A stretch of DNA of 64,000 nucleotides, taken from positions 80,825,899 through 80,889,898 of the forward strand of contig OY987300.1 of the NCBI GenBank assembly GCA_963920635.1. The letters are read 5' to 3'. The translations under genes were made by a program, and so were the position numbers. Positions 33,101 through 46,499 of the stretch are shown in pieces. The notes under the pieces are model-generated. The model was not told where the DNA came from. It saw only the letters and a program-made list of their open reading frames with translations, and did no database searches. Within the stretch, counting starts at the first letter, position 1. Each line of letters starts with the position of its first letter. The stretch comes from Pseudeuparius sepicola. Its lineage: Eukaryota; Arthropoda; Insecta; Coleoptera; Anthribidae.

Positions 33101-36100
33101 AAAAGTCATGCAAGTGAAAACGGCCGTTTTCCCGTTTTTTTTACGTTTTTCGGTCTTGGGGGTGGAAAGGGGTGAAGACGAGGTTCGCAAATTCTGATTC
33201 TTCGTGGATAGTTAGAATAGGTGGCCTTAAACTAATTTCCCTGAAAAGAAAAGTCATGCAAGTGAAAACGGCGGTTTTCCCGATTTTTTAAAGTTTTTCG
33301 GTCTTGGGGGTGGAAAGGGGTGAAGACGAGGTTCGCAAATTCTGATTCTTTGTGGATAGTTAGAATAGGTGGCCTTAAACTAATTTCCGTGAAAAGAAAA
33401 GTCATGCAAGTGAAAACGGCGGTTTCCCCGATTTTTTTACGTTTTTCGGTCTTGGGGGTGGAAAGGGGTGAAGACGAAGTTCGCAAATTCTGATTATTTG
33501 TGGATAGTTAGAATAGGTGGCCTTAAACTAATTTCCGTGAAAAGAAAAGTCATGCAAGTGAAAACGGCGGTTTTCCCGATTTTTTAAAGTTTTTCGGTCT
33601 TGGGGGTGGAAAGGGGTGAAGACGAGGTTCGCAAATTCTGATTCTTTGTGGATAGTTAGAATAGGTGGCCTTAAACTAATTTCCGTGAAAAGAAAAGTCA
33701 TGCAAGTGAAAACGGCGGTTTCCCCGATTTTTTTACGTTTTTCGGTCTTGGGGGTGGAAAGGGGTGAAGACGAGGTTCGCAAATTCTGATTATTTGTGGA
33801 TAGTTAGAATAGGTGGCCTTAAACTAATTTCCGTGAAAATAAAAGTCATGCAAGTGAAAACGGCCGTTTTCCCGATTTTTTTACGTTTTTCGGTCTTGGG
33901 GGTGGAAAGGGGTGAAGACGAGGTTCGCAAATTCTGATTCTTCGTGGATAGTTAGAATAGGTGGCCTTAAACTAATTTCCCTGAAAAGAAAAGTCATGCA
34001 AGTGAAAACGGCGGTTTTCCAGATTTTTTAAAGTTTTTCGGTCTTGGGGGTGGAAAGGGGTGAAGACGAGGTTCGCAAATTCTGATTCTTTGTGGATAGT
34101 TAGAATAGGTGGCCTTAAACTAATTTCCGTGAAAATAAAAGTCATGCAAGTGAAAACGGCCGTTTTCCCGATTTTTTTAGGTTTTTCGGTCTTGGGGGTG
34201 GAAAGGGGTGAAGACGAGGTTCGCAAATTCTTATTATTTGTGGATAGTTAGAATAGGTGGCCTTAAACTAATTTCCCTGAAAAGAAAAGTCATGCAAGTG
34301 AAAACGGCGGTTTTCCCGATTTTTTAAAGTTTTTCGGTCTTGGGGGTGGAAAGGGGTGAAGACGAGGTTCGCAAATTCTGATTATTTGTGGATAGTTAGA
34401 ATAGATGGCCTTAAACTAATTTCCCTGAAAAGAAAAGTCATGCAAGTGAAAACGGCGGTTTCCCCGATTTTTTTACGTTTTTCGGTCTTGGGGGTGGAAA
34501 GGGGTGAAGACGAGGTTCGCAAATTCTGATTATTTGTGGATAGTTAGAATAGGTGGCCTTAAACTAATTTCCCTGAAAAGAAAAGTCATGCAAGTGAAAA
34601 CGGCGGTTTTCCCGATTTTTTAAAGTTTTTCGGTCTTGGGGGTGGAAAGGGGTGAAGACGAGGTTCGCAAATTCTGATTATTTGTGGATAGTTAGAATAG
34701 GTGGCCTTAAACTAATTTCCGTGAAAATAAAAGTCATGCAAGTGAAAACGGCCGTTTTCCCGATTTTTTTACGTTTTTCGGTCTTGAGGGTGGAAAGGGG
34801 TGAAGACGAGGTTCGCAAATTCTGATTCTTCGTGGATAGTTACAATAGGTGGCCTTAAACTAATTTCCGTGAAAATAAAACTCATGCAAGTGAAAACGGC
34901 CGTTTTCCCGATTTTTTTACGTTTTTCGGTCTTGAGGGTGGAAAGGGGTGAAGACGAGGTTCGCAAATTCTGATTCTTCGTGGATAGTTAGAATAGGTGG
35001 CCTTAAACTAATTTCCGTGAAAATAAAAGTCATGCAAGTGAAAACGGCCGTTTTCCCGTTTTTTTTACGTTTTTCGGTCTTGGGGGTGGAAAGGGGTGAA
35101 GACGAGGTTCGCAAATTCTGATTCTTCGTGGATAGTTAGAATAGGTGGCCTTAAACTAATTTCCCTGAAAAGAAAAGTCATGCAAGTGAAAACGGCGGTT
35201 TTCCCGATTTTTTAAAGTTTTTCGGTCTTGGGGGTGGAAAGGGGTGAAGACGAGGTTCGCAAATTCTGATTCTTTGTGGATAGTTAGAATAGGTGGCCTT
35301 AAACTAATTTCCGTGAAAATAAAAGTCATGCAAGTGAAAACGGCCGTTTTCCCGATTTTTTTAGGTTTTTCGGTCTTGGGGGTGGAAAGGGGTGAAGACG
35401 AGGTTCGCAAATTCTGATTCTTTGTGGATAGTTAGAATAGGTGGCCTTAAACTAATTTAATAATAATAATAGTGTCTTTATTCATTGGTATAAGCATAGT
35501 GACAAATACATTTTCAATGATGGCGGCGTTCATACAAATGCTCTTCCACGCAACCATCTAATTTCCGTGAAAAGAAAAGTCATGCAAGTGAAAACGGCGG
35601 TTTTCCCGATTTTTTTAAGTTTTTCGGTCTTGGGGGTGGAAAGGGGTGAAGACGAGGTTCGCAAATTCTGATTCTTTGTGGATAGTTAGAATAGGTGGCC
35701 TTAAACTAATTTCCGTGAAAAGAAAAGTCATCCAAGTGAAAACGGCGGTTTTCCCGATTTTTTAAGTTTTTCGGTCTTGGGGGTGGAAAGGGGTGAAGAC
35801 GAAGTTCGCAAATTCTGATTCTTTGTGGATAGTTAGAATAGGTGGCCTTAAACTAATTTCCGTGAAAAGAAAAGTCATGCAAGTGAAAACGGCGGTTTAC
35901 CCGATTTTTTTACGTTTTTCGGTCTTGGGGGTGGAAAGGGGTGAAGACGAGGTTCGCAAATTCTGATTATTTGTGGATAGTTAAAATAGGTGGCCTTTAA
36001 CTAATTTCCGTGAAAAGAAAAGTCATGCAAGTGAAAACGGCGGTTTCCCCGATTTTTTTACGTTTTTCGGTCTTGAGGGTGGAAAGGGGTGAAGACGAGG

Positions 36101-38176
36101 TTCGCAAATTCTGATTCTTCGTGAATAGTTAGAATAGGTGGCCTTAAACTAATTTCCGTGAAAAGAAAAGTCATGCAAGTGAAAACGGCGGTTTCCCCGA
36201 TTTTTTTACGTTTTTCGGTCTTGGGGGTGGAAAGGGGTGAAGACGAGGTTCGCAAATTCTGATTATTTGTGGATAGTTAGAATAGGTGGCCTTAAACTAA
36301 TTTCCGTGAAAATAAAAGTCATGCAAGTGAAAACGGCCGTTTTCCCGATTTTTTACGTTTTTCGGTCTTGGGGGTGGAAAGGGGTGAAGACGAGGTTCGC
36401 AAATTCTGATTCTTCGTGGATAGTTAGAATAGGTGGCCTTAAACTAATTTCCCTGAAAAGAAAAGTCATGCAAGTGAAAACGGCGGTTTTCCCGATTTTT
36501 TAAAGTTTTTCGGTCTTGGGGGTGGAAAGGGGTGAAGACGAGGTTCGCAAATTCTGATTCTTTGTGGATAGTTAGAATAGCTGGCCTTAAACTAATTTCC
36601 GTGAAAAGAAAAGTCATGCAAGTGAAAATGGCGGTTTTCCCGATTTTTTTAAGTTTTTCGGTCTTGGGGGTGGAAAGGGGTGAAGACGAGGTTCGCAAAT
36701 TCTGATTCTTTGTGGATAGTTGGAATAGGTGGCCTTAAACTAATTTCCGTGAAAAGAAAAGTCATGCAAGTGAAAACGGCGGTTTCCCCGATTTTTTTAC
36801 GTTTTTCTGTCTTGGGGGTGGAAAGGGGTGAAGACGTGGTTCGCAAATTCTGATTATTTGTGGATAGTTAGAATAGGTGGCCTTAAACTAATTTCCGTGA
36901 AAAGAAAAGTCATGCAAGTGAAAACGGCGGTTTTCCCGATTTTTTAAAGTTTTTCGGTCTTGGGGGTGGAAAGGGGTGAAGACGAGGTTCGCAAATTCTG
37001 ATTCTTTGTGGATAGTTAGAATAGGTGGCCTTAAACTAATTTCCGTGAAAAGAAAAGTCATGCAAGTGAAAACGGCGGTTTTCCCGATTTTTTTAAGTTT
37101 TTCGGTCTTGGGGGTGGAAAGGGGTGAAGACGAGGTTCGCAAATTCTGATTCCCTGTGGATAGTTAGAATAGGTGGCCTTAAACTAATTTCCGTGAAAAG
37201 AAAAGTCATGCAAGTGAAAACGGCGGTTTTCCCGATTTTTTAAGTTTTTCGGTCTTGGGGGTGGAAAGGGGTGAAGACGAAGTTCGCAAATTCTGATTCT
37301 TTGTGGATAGTTAGAATAGGTGGCCTTAAACTAATTTCCGTGAAAAGAAAAGTCATGCAAGTGAAAACGGCGGTTTTCCCGATTTTTTTAAGTTTTTCGG
37401 TCTTGGGGGTGGAAAGGGGTGAAGACGAGGTTCGCAAATTCTGATTCTTTGTGGATAGTTTGAATAGGTGGCCTTAAACTAATTTCCGTGAAAATAAAAG
37501 TCATGCAAGTGAAAACGGGTGTTTTCCCGATTTTTTTACGTTTTTCGGTCTTGGGGGTGGAAAGGGGTGAAGACGAGGTTCGCAAATTCTGATTCTTCGT
37601 GGATAGTTAGAATAGGTGGCCTTAAACTAATTTCCCTGAAAAGAAAAGTCATGCAAGTGAAAACGGCGGTTTTCCCGATTTTTTAAAGTTTTTCGGTCTT
37701 GGGGTGGAAAGGGGTGAAGACGAGGTTCGCAAATTCTGATTCTTTGTGGATAGTTAGAATAGGTGGCCTTAAACTAATTTCCGTGAAAATAAAAGTCATG
37801 CAAGTGAAAACGGCTGTTTTCCCGATTTTTTTAAGTTTTTCGGTCTTGGGGGTGGAAAGGGGTGAAGACGAGGTTCGCAAATTCTGATTCTTCGTGGATA
37901 GTTAGAATAGGTGGCCTTAAACTAATTTCCCTGAAAAGAAAAGTCATGCAAGTGAAAACGGCGGTTTTCCCGATTTTTTAAAGTTTTTCGGTCTTGGGGG
38001 TGGAAAGGGGTGAAGACGAGGTTCGCAAATTCTGATTCTTTGTGGATAGTTAGAATAGGTGGCCTTAAACTAATTTCCGTGAAAATAAAAGTCATGCAAG
38101 TGAAAACGGCCGTTTTCCCGATTTTTTTAGGTTTTTCGGTCTTGGGGGTGGAAAGGGGTGAAGACGAGGTTCGCAA
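30150..38176 (-). repeat. Large duplicated satellite block 2
   Basis: This is the tandem copy of block 1, carrying the same rare variants at about 31774, 32268 and 34839, and the insertion at 35459. It has two additional monomers near 32.7-33.0 kb. It diverges from block 1 beyond about 38176. Confidence 0.75.
35459..35557 (-). mobile_element. LINE-like insertion in satellite, copy 2
   Basis: Identical to the copy at 27514, with the same flanking CTAATTT pair, and offset by exactly 7,945 bp. Because the insertion site and both flanks are the same, it was copied with its satellite block rather than inserted independently. Confidence 0.75.
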
Positions 38177-41100
38177 ATTCTGATTCTTTGTGGATAGTTA
38201 GAATAGGTGGCCTTAAACTAATTTCCGTAAAAAGAAAAGTCATGCAAGTGAAAACGGCGGTTTTCCCGATTTTTTTAAGTTTTTCGGTCTTGGGGGTGGA
38301 AAGGGGTGAAGACGAGGTTCGCAAATTCTGATTCTTTGTGGATAGTTAGAATAGGTGGCCTTAAACTAATTTCCGTGAAAAGAAAAGTCATGCAAGTGAA
38401 AACGGCGGTTTCCCCGATTTTTTTACGTTTTTCGGTCTTGGGGGTGGAAAGGGGTGAAGACGAGGTTCGCAAATTCTGATTATTTGTGGATAGTTAGAAT
38501 AGGTGGCCTTAAACTAATTTCCGTGAAAAGAAAAGTCATGCAAGTGAAAACGGCGGTTTCCCCGATTTTTTTACGTTTTTCGGTCTTGGGGGTGGAAAGG
38601 GGTGAAGACGAGGTTCGCAAATTCTGATTATTTGTGGATAGTTAGAATAGGTGGCCTTAAACTAATTTCCGTGAAAAGAAAAGTCATGCAAGTGAAAACG
38701 GCGGTTTCCCCGATTTTTTTACGTTTTTCGGTCTTGGGGGTGGAAAGGGGTGAAGACGAGGTTCGCAAATTCTGATTATTTGTGGATAGTTAGAATAGGT
38801 GGCCTTAAACTAATTTCCGTGAAAATAAAAGTCATGCAAGTGAAAACGGCCGTTTTCCCGATTTTTTTACGTTTTTCGGTCTTGGGGTTGGAAAGGGGTG
38901 AAGACGAGGTTCGCAAATTCTGATTCTTCGTGGATAGTTAGAATAGGTGGCCTTAAACTAATTTCCCTGAAAAGAAAAGTCATGCAAGTGAAAACGGCGG
39001 TTTTCCCGATTTTTTAAAGTTTTTCGGTCTTGGGGGTGGAAAGGGGTGAAGACGAGGTTCGCAAATTCTGATTCTTTGTGGATAGTTAGAATAGGTGGCC
39101 TTAAACTAATTTCCGTGAAAATAAAAGTCATGCAAGTGAAAACGGCCGTTTTCCCGATATTTTTAGGTTTTTCGGTCTTGGGGGTCGAAAGGGGTGAAGA
39201 CGAGGTTCGCAAATTCTGATTCTTTGTGGATAGTTAGAATAGGTGGCCTTAAACTAATTTCCGTGAAAATAAAAGTCATGCAAGTGAAAACGGCCGTTTT
39301 CCCGATTTTTTTAGGTTTTTCGGTCTTGGGGGTGGAAAGGGGTGAAGACGAGGTTCGAAAATTCTGATTCTTTGTGGATAGTTAGAATAGGTGGCCTTAA
39401 ACTAATTTCCGTGAAAAGAAAAGTCATGCAAGTGAAAACGGCGGTTTTCCCGATTTTTTTACGTTTTTCGGTCTTGGGGGTGGAAAGGGGTGAAGACGAG
39501 GTTCGCAAATTCTGATTATTTGTGGATAGTTAGAATAGGTGGCCTTAAACTAATTTCCGTGAAAAGAAAAGTCATGCAAGTGAAAACGGCGGTTTTCCCG
39601 ATTTTTTAAAGTTTTTCGGTCTTGGGGGTGGAAAGGGGTGAAGACGAGGTTCGCAAATTCTGATTCTTTGTGGATAGTTAGAATAGGTGGCCTTAAACTA
39701 ATTTCCGTGAAAAGAAAAGTCATGCAAGTGAAAACGGCGGTTTTCCCGATTTTTTTACGTTTTTCGGTCTTGGGGGTGGAAAGGGGTGAAGGCGAGGTTC
39801 GCAAATTCTGATTATGTGTAGATAGTTAGAATAGGTGGCCTTAAACTAATTTCCGTGAAAAGAAAAGTCATGCAAGTGAAAACGGCGGTTTTCCCGATTT
39901 TTTAAAGTTTTTCGGTCTTGGGGGTGGAAAGGGGTGAAGACGAGGTTCGCAAATTCTGATTCTTTGTGGATAGTTAGAATAGGTGGCCTTAAACTAATTT
40001 CCGTGAAAAGAAAAGTCATGCAAGTGAAAACGGCGGTTTCCCCGATTTTTTTACGTTTTTCGGTCTTGAGGGTGGAAAGGGGTGAAGACGAGGTTCGCAA
40101 ATTCTGATTCTTCGTGGATAGTTAGAATAGGTGGCCTTAAACTAATTTCCGTGAAAAGAAAAGTCATGCAAGTGAAAACGGCGGTTTCCCCGATTTTTTT
40201 ACGTTTTTCGGTCTTGGGGGTGGAAAGGGGTGAAGACGAGGTTCGCAAATTCTGATTATTTGTGGATAGTTAGAATAGGTGGCCTTAAACTAATTTCCGT
40301 GAAAAGAAAAGTCATGCAAGTGAAAACGGCGGTTTTCCCGATTTTTTAAAGTTTTTCGGTCTTGGGGGTGGAAAGGGGTGAAGACGAGGTTCGCAAATTC
40401 TGATTCTTTGTGGATAGTTAGAATAGGTGGCCTTAAACTAATTTCCGTGAAAATAAAAGTCATGCAAGTGAAAACGGCCGTTTTCCCGATTTTTTTAGGT
40501 TTTTCGGTCTTGGGGGTGGAAAGGGGTGAAGACGAGGTTCGCAAATTCTGATTCTTTGTGGATAGTTAGAATAGGTGGCCTTAAACTAATTTCCGTGAAA
40601 AGAAAAGTCATGCAAGTGAAAACGGCGGTTTTCCCGATTTTTTTAAGTTTTTCGGTCTTGGGGGTGGAAAGGGGTGAAGACGAGGTTTGCAAATTCTGAT
40701 TCTTTGTGGATAGTTAGAATAGGTGGCCTTAAACTAATTTCCGTGAAAAGAAAAGTCATGCAAGTGAAAACGGCGGTTTCCCCGATTTTTTTACGTTTTT
40801 CGGTCTTGGGGGTGGAAAGGGGTGAAGACGAGGTTCGCAAATTCTGATTATTTGTGGATAGTTAGAATAGGTGGCCTTAAACTAATTTCCGTGAAAAGAA
40901 AAGTCATGCAAGTGAAAACGGCGGTTTCCCCGATTTTTTTACGTTTTTCGGTCTTAGGGGTGGAAAGGGGTGAAGACGAGGTTCGCAAATTCTGATTATT
41001 TGTGGATAGTTAGAATAGGTGGCCTTAAACTAATTTCCGTGAAAAGAAAAGTCATGCAAGTGAAAACGGCGGTTTCCCCGATTTTTTTACGTTTTTCGGT

Positions 41101-44100
41101 CTTGGGGGTGGAAAGGGGTGAAGACGAGGTTCGCAAATTCTGATTATTTGTGGATAGTTAGAATAGGTGGCCTTAAACTAATTTCCGTGAAAATAAAAGT
41201 CATGCAAGTGAAAACGGCCGTTTTCCCGATTTTTTTACGTTTTTCGGTCTTGGGGGTGGAAAGGGGTGAAGACGAGGTTCGCAAATTCTGATTCTTCGTG
41301 GATAGTTAGAATAGGTGGCCTTAAACTAATTTCCCTGAAAAGAAAAGTCATGCAAGTGAAAACGGCGGTTTTCCCGATTTTTTAAAGTTTTTCGGTCTTG
41401 GGGGTGGAAAGGGGTGAAGACGAGGTTCGCAAATTCTGATTCTTTGTGGATAGTTAGAATAGGTGGCCTTAAACTAATTTCCGTGAAAATAAAAGTCATG
41501 CAAGTGAAAACGGCCGTTTTCCCGATTTTTTTAGGTTTTTCGGTCTTGGGGGTGGAAAGGGGTGAAGACGAGGTTCGCAAATTCTGATTCTTTGTGGATA
41601 GTTAGAATAGGTGGCCTTAAACTAATTTCCGTGAAAATAAAAGTCATGCAAGTGAAAACGGCCGTTTTCCCGATTTTTCTAGGTTTTTCGGTCTTGGGGG
41701 TGGAAAGGGGTGAAGACGAGGTTCGCAAATTCTGATTCTTTGTGGATAGTTAGAATAGGTGGCCTTAAACTAATTTCCGTGAAAAGAAAAGTCATGCAAG
41801 TGAAAACGGCGGTTTCCCCGATTTTTTTACGTTTTTCGGTCTTGGGGGTGGAAAGGGGTGAAGACGAGGTTCGCAAATTCTGATTATTTGTGGATAGTTA
41901 GAATAGGTGGCCTTAAACTAATTTCCGTGAAAAGAAAAGTCATGCAAGTGAAAACGGCGGTTTTCCCGATTTTTTAAAGTTTTTCGGTCTTGGGGGTGGA
42001 AAGGGGTGAAGACGAGGTTCGCAAATTCTGATTCTTTGTGGATAGTTAGAATAGGTGGCCTTAAACTAATTTCCGTGAAAATAAAAGTCATGCAAGTGAA
42101 AACGGCCGTTTTCCCGATTTTTTTAGGTTTTTCGGTCTTGGGGGTGGAAAGGGGTGAAGACGAGGTTCGCAAATTCTGATTCTTCGTGGATAGTTAGAAT
42201 AGGTGGCCTTAAACTAATTTCCCTGAAAAGAAAAGTCATGCAAGTGAAAACGGCGGTTTTCCCGATTTTTTAAAGTTTTTCGGTCTTGGGGGTGGAAAGG
42301 GGTGAAGACGAGGTTCGCAAATTCTGATTCTTTGTGGATAGTTAGAATAGGTGGCCTTAAACTAATTTCCGTGAAAATAAAAGTCATGCAAGTGAAAACG
42401 GCCGTTTTCCCGATTTTTTTACGTTTTTCGGTCTTGGGGGTGGAAAGGGGTGAAGACGAGGTTCGCAAATTCTGATTCTTCGTGGATAGTTAGAATAGGT
42501 GGCCTTAAACTAATTTCCCTGAAAAGAAAAGTCATGCAAGTGAAAACGGCGGTTTTCCCGATTTTTTAAAGTTTTTCGGTCTTGGGGGTGGAAAGGGGTG
42601 AAGACGAGGTTCGCAAATTCTGATTCTTTGTGGATAGTTAGAATAGGTGGCCTTAAACTAATTTCCGTGAAAATAAAAGTCATGCAAGTGAAAACGGCCG
42701 TTTTCCCTATTTTATTAGGTTTTTCGGTCTTGGGGGTGGAAAGGGGTGAAGACGAGGTTCGCAAATTCTGATTCTTTGTGGATAGTTAGAATAGGTGGCC
42801 TTAAACTAATTTCCGTGAAAAGAAAAGTCATGCAAGTGAAAACGGCGGTTTTCCCGATTTTTTTAAGTTTTTCGGTCTTGGGGGTGGAAAGGGGTGAAGA
42901 CGAGGTTCGCAAATTCTGATTCTTTGTGGATAGTTAGAATAGGTGGCCTTAAACTAATTTCCGTGAAAAGAAAAGTCATGCAAGTGAAAACGGCGGTTTC
43001 CCCGATTTTTTTACGTTTTTCGGTCTTGGGGGTGGAAAGGGGTGAAGACGAGGTTCGCAAATTCTGATTATTTGTGGATAGTTAGAATAGGTGGCCTTAA
43101 ACTAATTTCCGTGAAAAGAAAAGTCATGCAAGTGAAAACGGCGGTTTCCCCGATTTTTTTACGTTTTTCGGTCTTGGGGGTGGAAAGGGGTGAAGACGAG
43201 GTTCGCAAATTCTGATTATTTGTGGATAGTTAGAATAGGTGGCCTTAAACTAATTTCCGTGAAAAGAAAAGTCATGCAAGTGAAAACGGCGGTTTTCCCG
43301 ATTTTTTTACGTTTTTCGGTCTTGGGGGTGGAAAGGGGTGAAGACGAGGTTCGCAAATTCTGATTCTTCGTGGATAGTTAGAATAGGTGGCCTTAAACTA
43401 ATTTCCCTGAAAAGAAAAGTCATGCAAGTGAAAACGGCGGTTTTCCCGATTTTTTAAAGTTTTTCGGTCTTGGGGGTGGAAAGGGGTGAAGACGAGGTTC
43501 GCAAATTCTGATTCTTTGTGGATAGTTAGAATAGGTGGCCTTAAACTAATTTCCGTGAAAATAAAAGTCATGCAAGTGAAAACGGCCGTTTTCCCAATTT
43601 TTTTAGGTTTTTCGGTCTTGGGGGTGGAAAGGGGTGAAGACGAGGTTCGCAAATTCTGATTCTTTGTGGATAGTTAGAATAGGTGGCCTTAAACTAATTT
43701 CCGTGAAAATAAAAGTCATGCAAGTGAAAACGGCCGTTTTCCCGATTTTTTTAGGTTTTTCGGTCTTGGGGGTGGAAAGGGGTGAAGACGAATTTCGCAA
43801 ATTCTGATTCTTTGTGGATAGTTAGAATAGGTGGCCTTAAACTAATTTCCGTGAAAAGAAAAGTCATGCAAGTGAAAACGGCGGTTTCCCCGATTTTTTT
43901 ACGTTTTTCGTTCTTGGGGGTGGAAAGGGGTGAAGACGAGGTTCGCAAATTCTGATTATTTGTGGATAGTTAGAATAGGTGGCCTTAAACTAATTTCCGT
44001 GAAAAGAAAAGTCATGCAAGTGAAAACGGCGGTTTCCCCGATTTTTTTACGTTTTTCGGTCTTGGGGGTGGAAAGGGGTGAAGACGAGGTTCGCAAATTC

Positions 44101-46499
44101 TGATTATTTGTGGATAGTTAGAATAGGTGGCCTTAAACTAATTTCCGTGAAAAGAAAAGTCATGCAAGTGAAAACGGCGGTTTCCCCGATTTTTTTACGT
44201 TTTTCGGTCTTGGGGGTGGAAAGGGGTGAAGACGAGGTTCGCAAATTCTGATTATTTGTGGATAGTTAGAATAGGTGGCCTTAAACTAATTTCCGTGAAA
44301 AGAAAAGTCATGCAAGTGAAAACGGCGGTTTCCCCGATTTTTTTACGTTTTTCGGTCTTGGGGGTGGAAAGGGGTGAAGACGAGGTTCGCAAATTCTGAT
44401 TATTTGTGGATAGTTAGAATAGGTGGCCTTAAACTAATTTCCGTGAAAATAAAAGTCATGCAAGTGAAAACGGCCGTTTTCCCGATTTTTTTACGTTTTT
44501 CGGTCTTGGGGGTGGAAAGGGGTGAAGACGAGGTTCGCAAATTCTGATTCTTCGTGGATAGTTAGAATAGGTGGCCTTAAACTAATTTCCCTGAAAAGAA
44601 AAGTCATGCAAGTGAAAACGGCGGTTTTCCCGATTTTTTAAAGTTTTTCGGTCTTGGGGGTGGAAAGGGGTGAAGACGAGGTTCGCAAATTCTGATTCTT
44701 TGTGGATAGTTAGAATAGGTGGCCTTAAACTAATTTCCGTGAAAATAAAAGTCATGCAAGTGAAAACGGCCGTTTTCCCGATTTTTTTAGGTTTTTCGGT
44801 CTTGGGGGTGGAAAGTGGTGAAGACGAGGTTCGCAAATTCTGATTCTTTGTGGATAGTTAGAATAGGTGGCCTTAAACTAATTTCCGTGAAAATAAAAGT
44901 CATGCAAGTGAAAACGGCCGTTTTCCCGATTTTTTTAGGTTTTTCGGTCTTGGGGGTGGAAAGGGGTGAAGACGAGGTTCGCAAATTCTGATTCTTTGTG
45001 GATAGTTAGAATAGGTGGCCTTAAACTAATTTCCGTGAAAAGAAAAGTCATGCAAGTGAAAACGGCGGTTTCCCCGATTTTTTTACGTTTTTCGGTCTTG
45101 GGGGTGGAAAGGGGTGAAGACGAGGTTCGCAAATTCTGATTATTTGTGGATAGTTAGAATAGGTGGCCTTAAACTAATTTCCGTGAAAAGAAAAGTCATG
45201 CAAGTGAAAACGGCGGTTTTCCCGATTTTTTAAAGTTTTTCGGTCTTGGGGGTGGAAAGGGGTGAAGACGAGGTTCGCAAATTCTGATTCTTTGTGGATA
45301 GTTAGAATAGGTGGCCTTAAACTAATTTCCGTGAAAAGAAAAGTCATGCAAGTGAAAACGGCGGTTTTCCCGATTTTTTTACGTTTTTCGGTCTTGGGGG
45401 TGGAAAGGGGTGAAGACGAGGTTCGCAAATTCTGATTATTTGTGGATAGTTAGAATAGGTGGCCTTAAACTAATTTCCGTGAAAAGAAAAGTCATGCAAG
45501 TGAAAACGGCGGTTTTCCCGATTTTTTAAAGTTTTTCGGTCTTGGGGGTGGAAAGGGGTGAAGACGAGGTTCGCAAATTCTGATTCTTTGTGGATAGTTA
45601 GAATAGGTGGCCTTAAACTAATTTCCGTGAAAAGAAAAGTCATGCAAGTGAAAACGGCGGTTCCCCGATTTTTTTACGTTTTTCGGTCTTGAGGGTGGAA
45701 AGGGGTGAAGACGAGGTTCGCAAATTCTGATTCTTCGTGGATAGTTAGAATAGGTGGCCTTAAACTAATTTCCGTGAAAAGAAAAGTCATGCAAGTGAAA
45801 ACGGCGGTTTCCCCGATTTTTTTACGTTTTTCGGTCTTGGGGGTGGAAAGGGGTGAAGACGAGGTTTGCAAATTCTGATTATTTGTGGATAGTTAGAATA
45901 GGTGGCCTTAAACTAATTTCCGTGAAAAGAAAAGTCATGCAAGTGAAAACGGCGGTTTTCCCGATTTTTTAAAGTTTTTCGGTCTTGGGGGTGGAAAGGG
46001 GTGAAGACGAGGTTCGCAAATTCTGATTCTTTGTGGATAGTTAGAATAGGTGGCCTTAAACTAATTTCCGTGAAAAGAAAAGTCATGCAAGTGAAAACGG
46101 CGGTTTCCCCGATTTTTTAAAGTTTTTCGGTCTTGGGGGTGGAAAGGGGTGAAGACGAGGTTCGCAAATTCTGATTCTTTGTGGATAGTTAGAATAGGTG
46201 GCCTTAAACTAATTTCCGTGAAAAGAAAAGTCATGCAAGTGAAAACGGCGGTTTTCCCGATTTTTTTAAGTTTTTCGGTCTTGGGGGTGGAAAGGGGTGA
46301 AGACGAGGTTCGCAAATTCTGATTCTTTGTGGATAGTTAGAATAGGTGGCCTTAAACTAATTTCCGTGAAAAGAAAAGTCATGCAAGTGAAAACGGCGGT
46401 TTCCCCGATTTTTTTACGTTTTTCGGTCTTGGGGGTGGAAAGGGGTGAAGACGAGGTTCGCAAATTCTGATTATTTGTGGATAGTTAGAATAGGTGGCC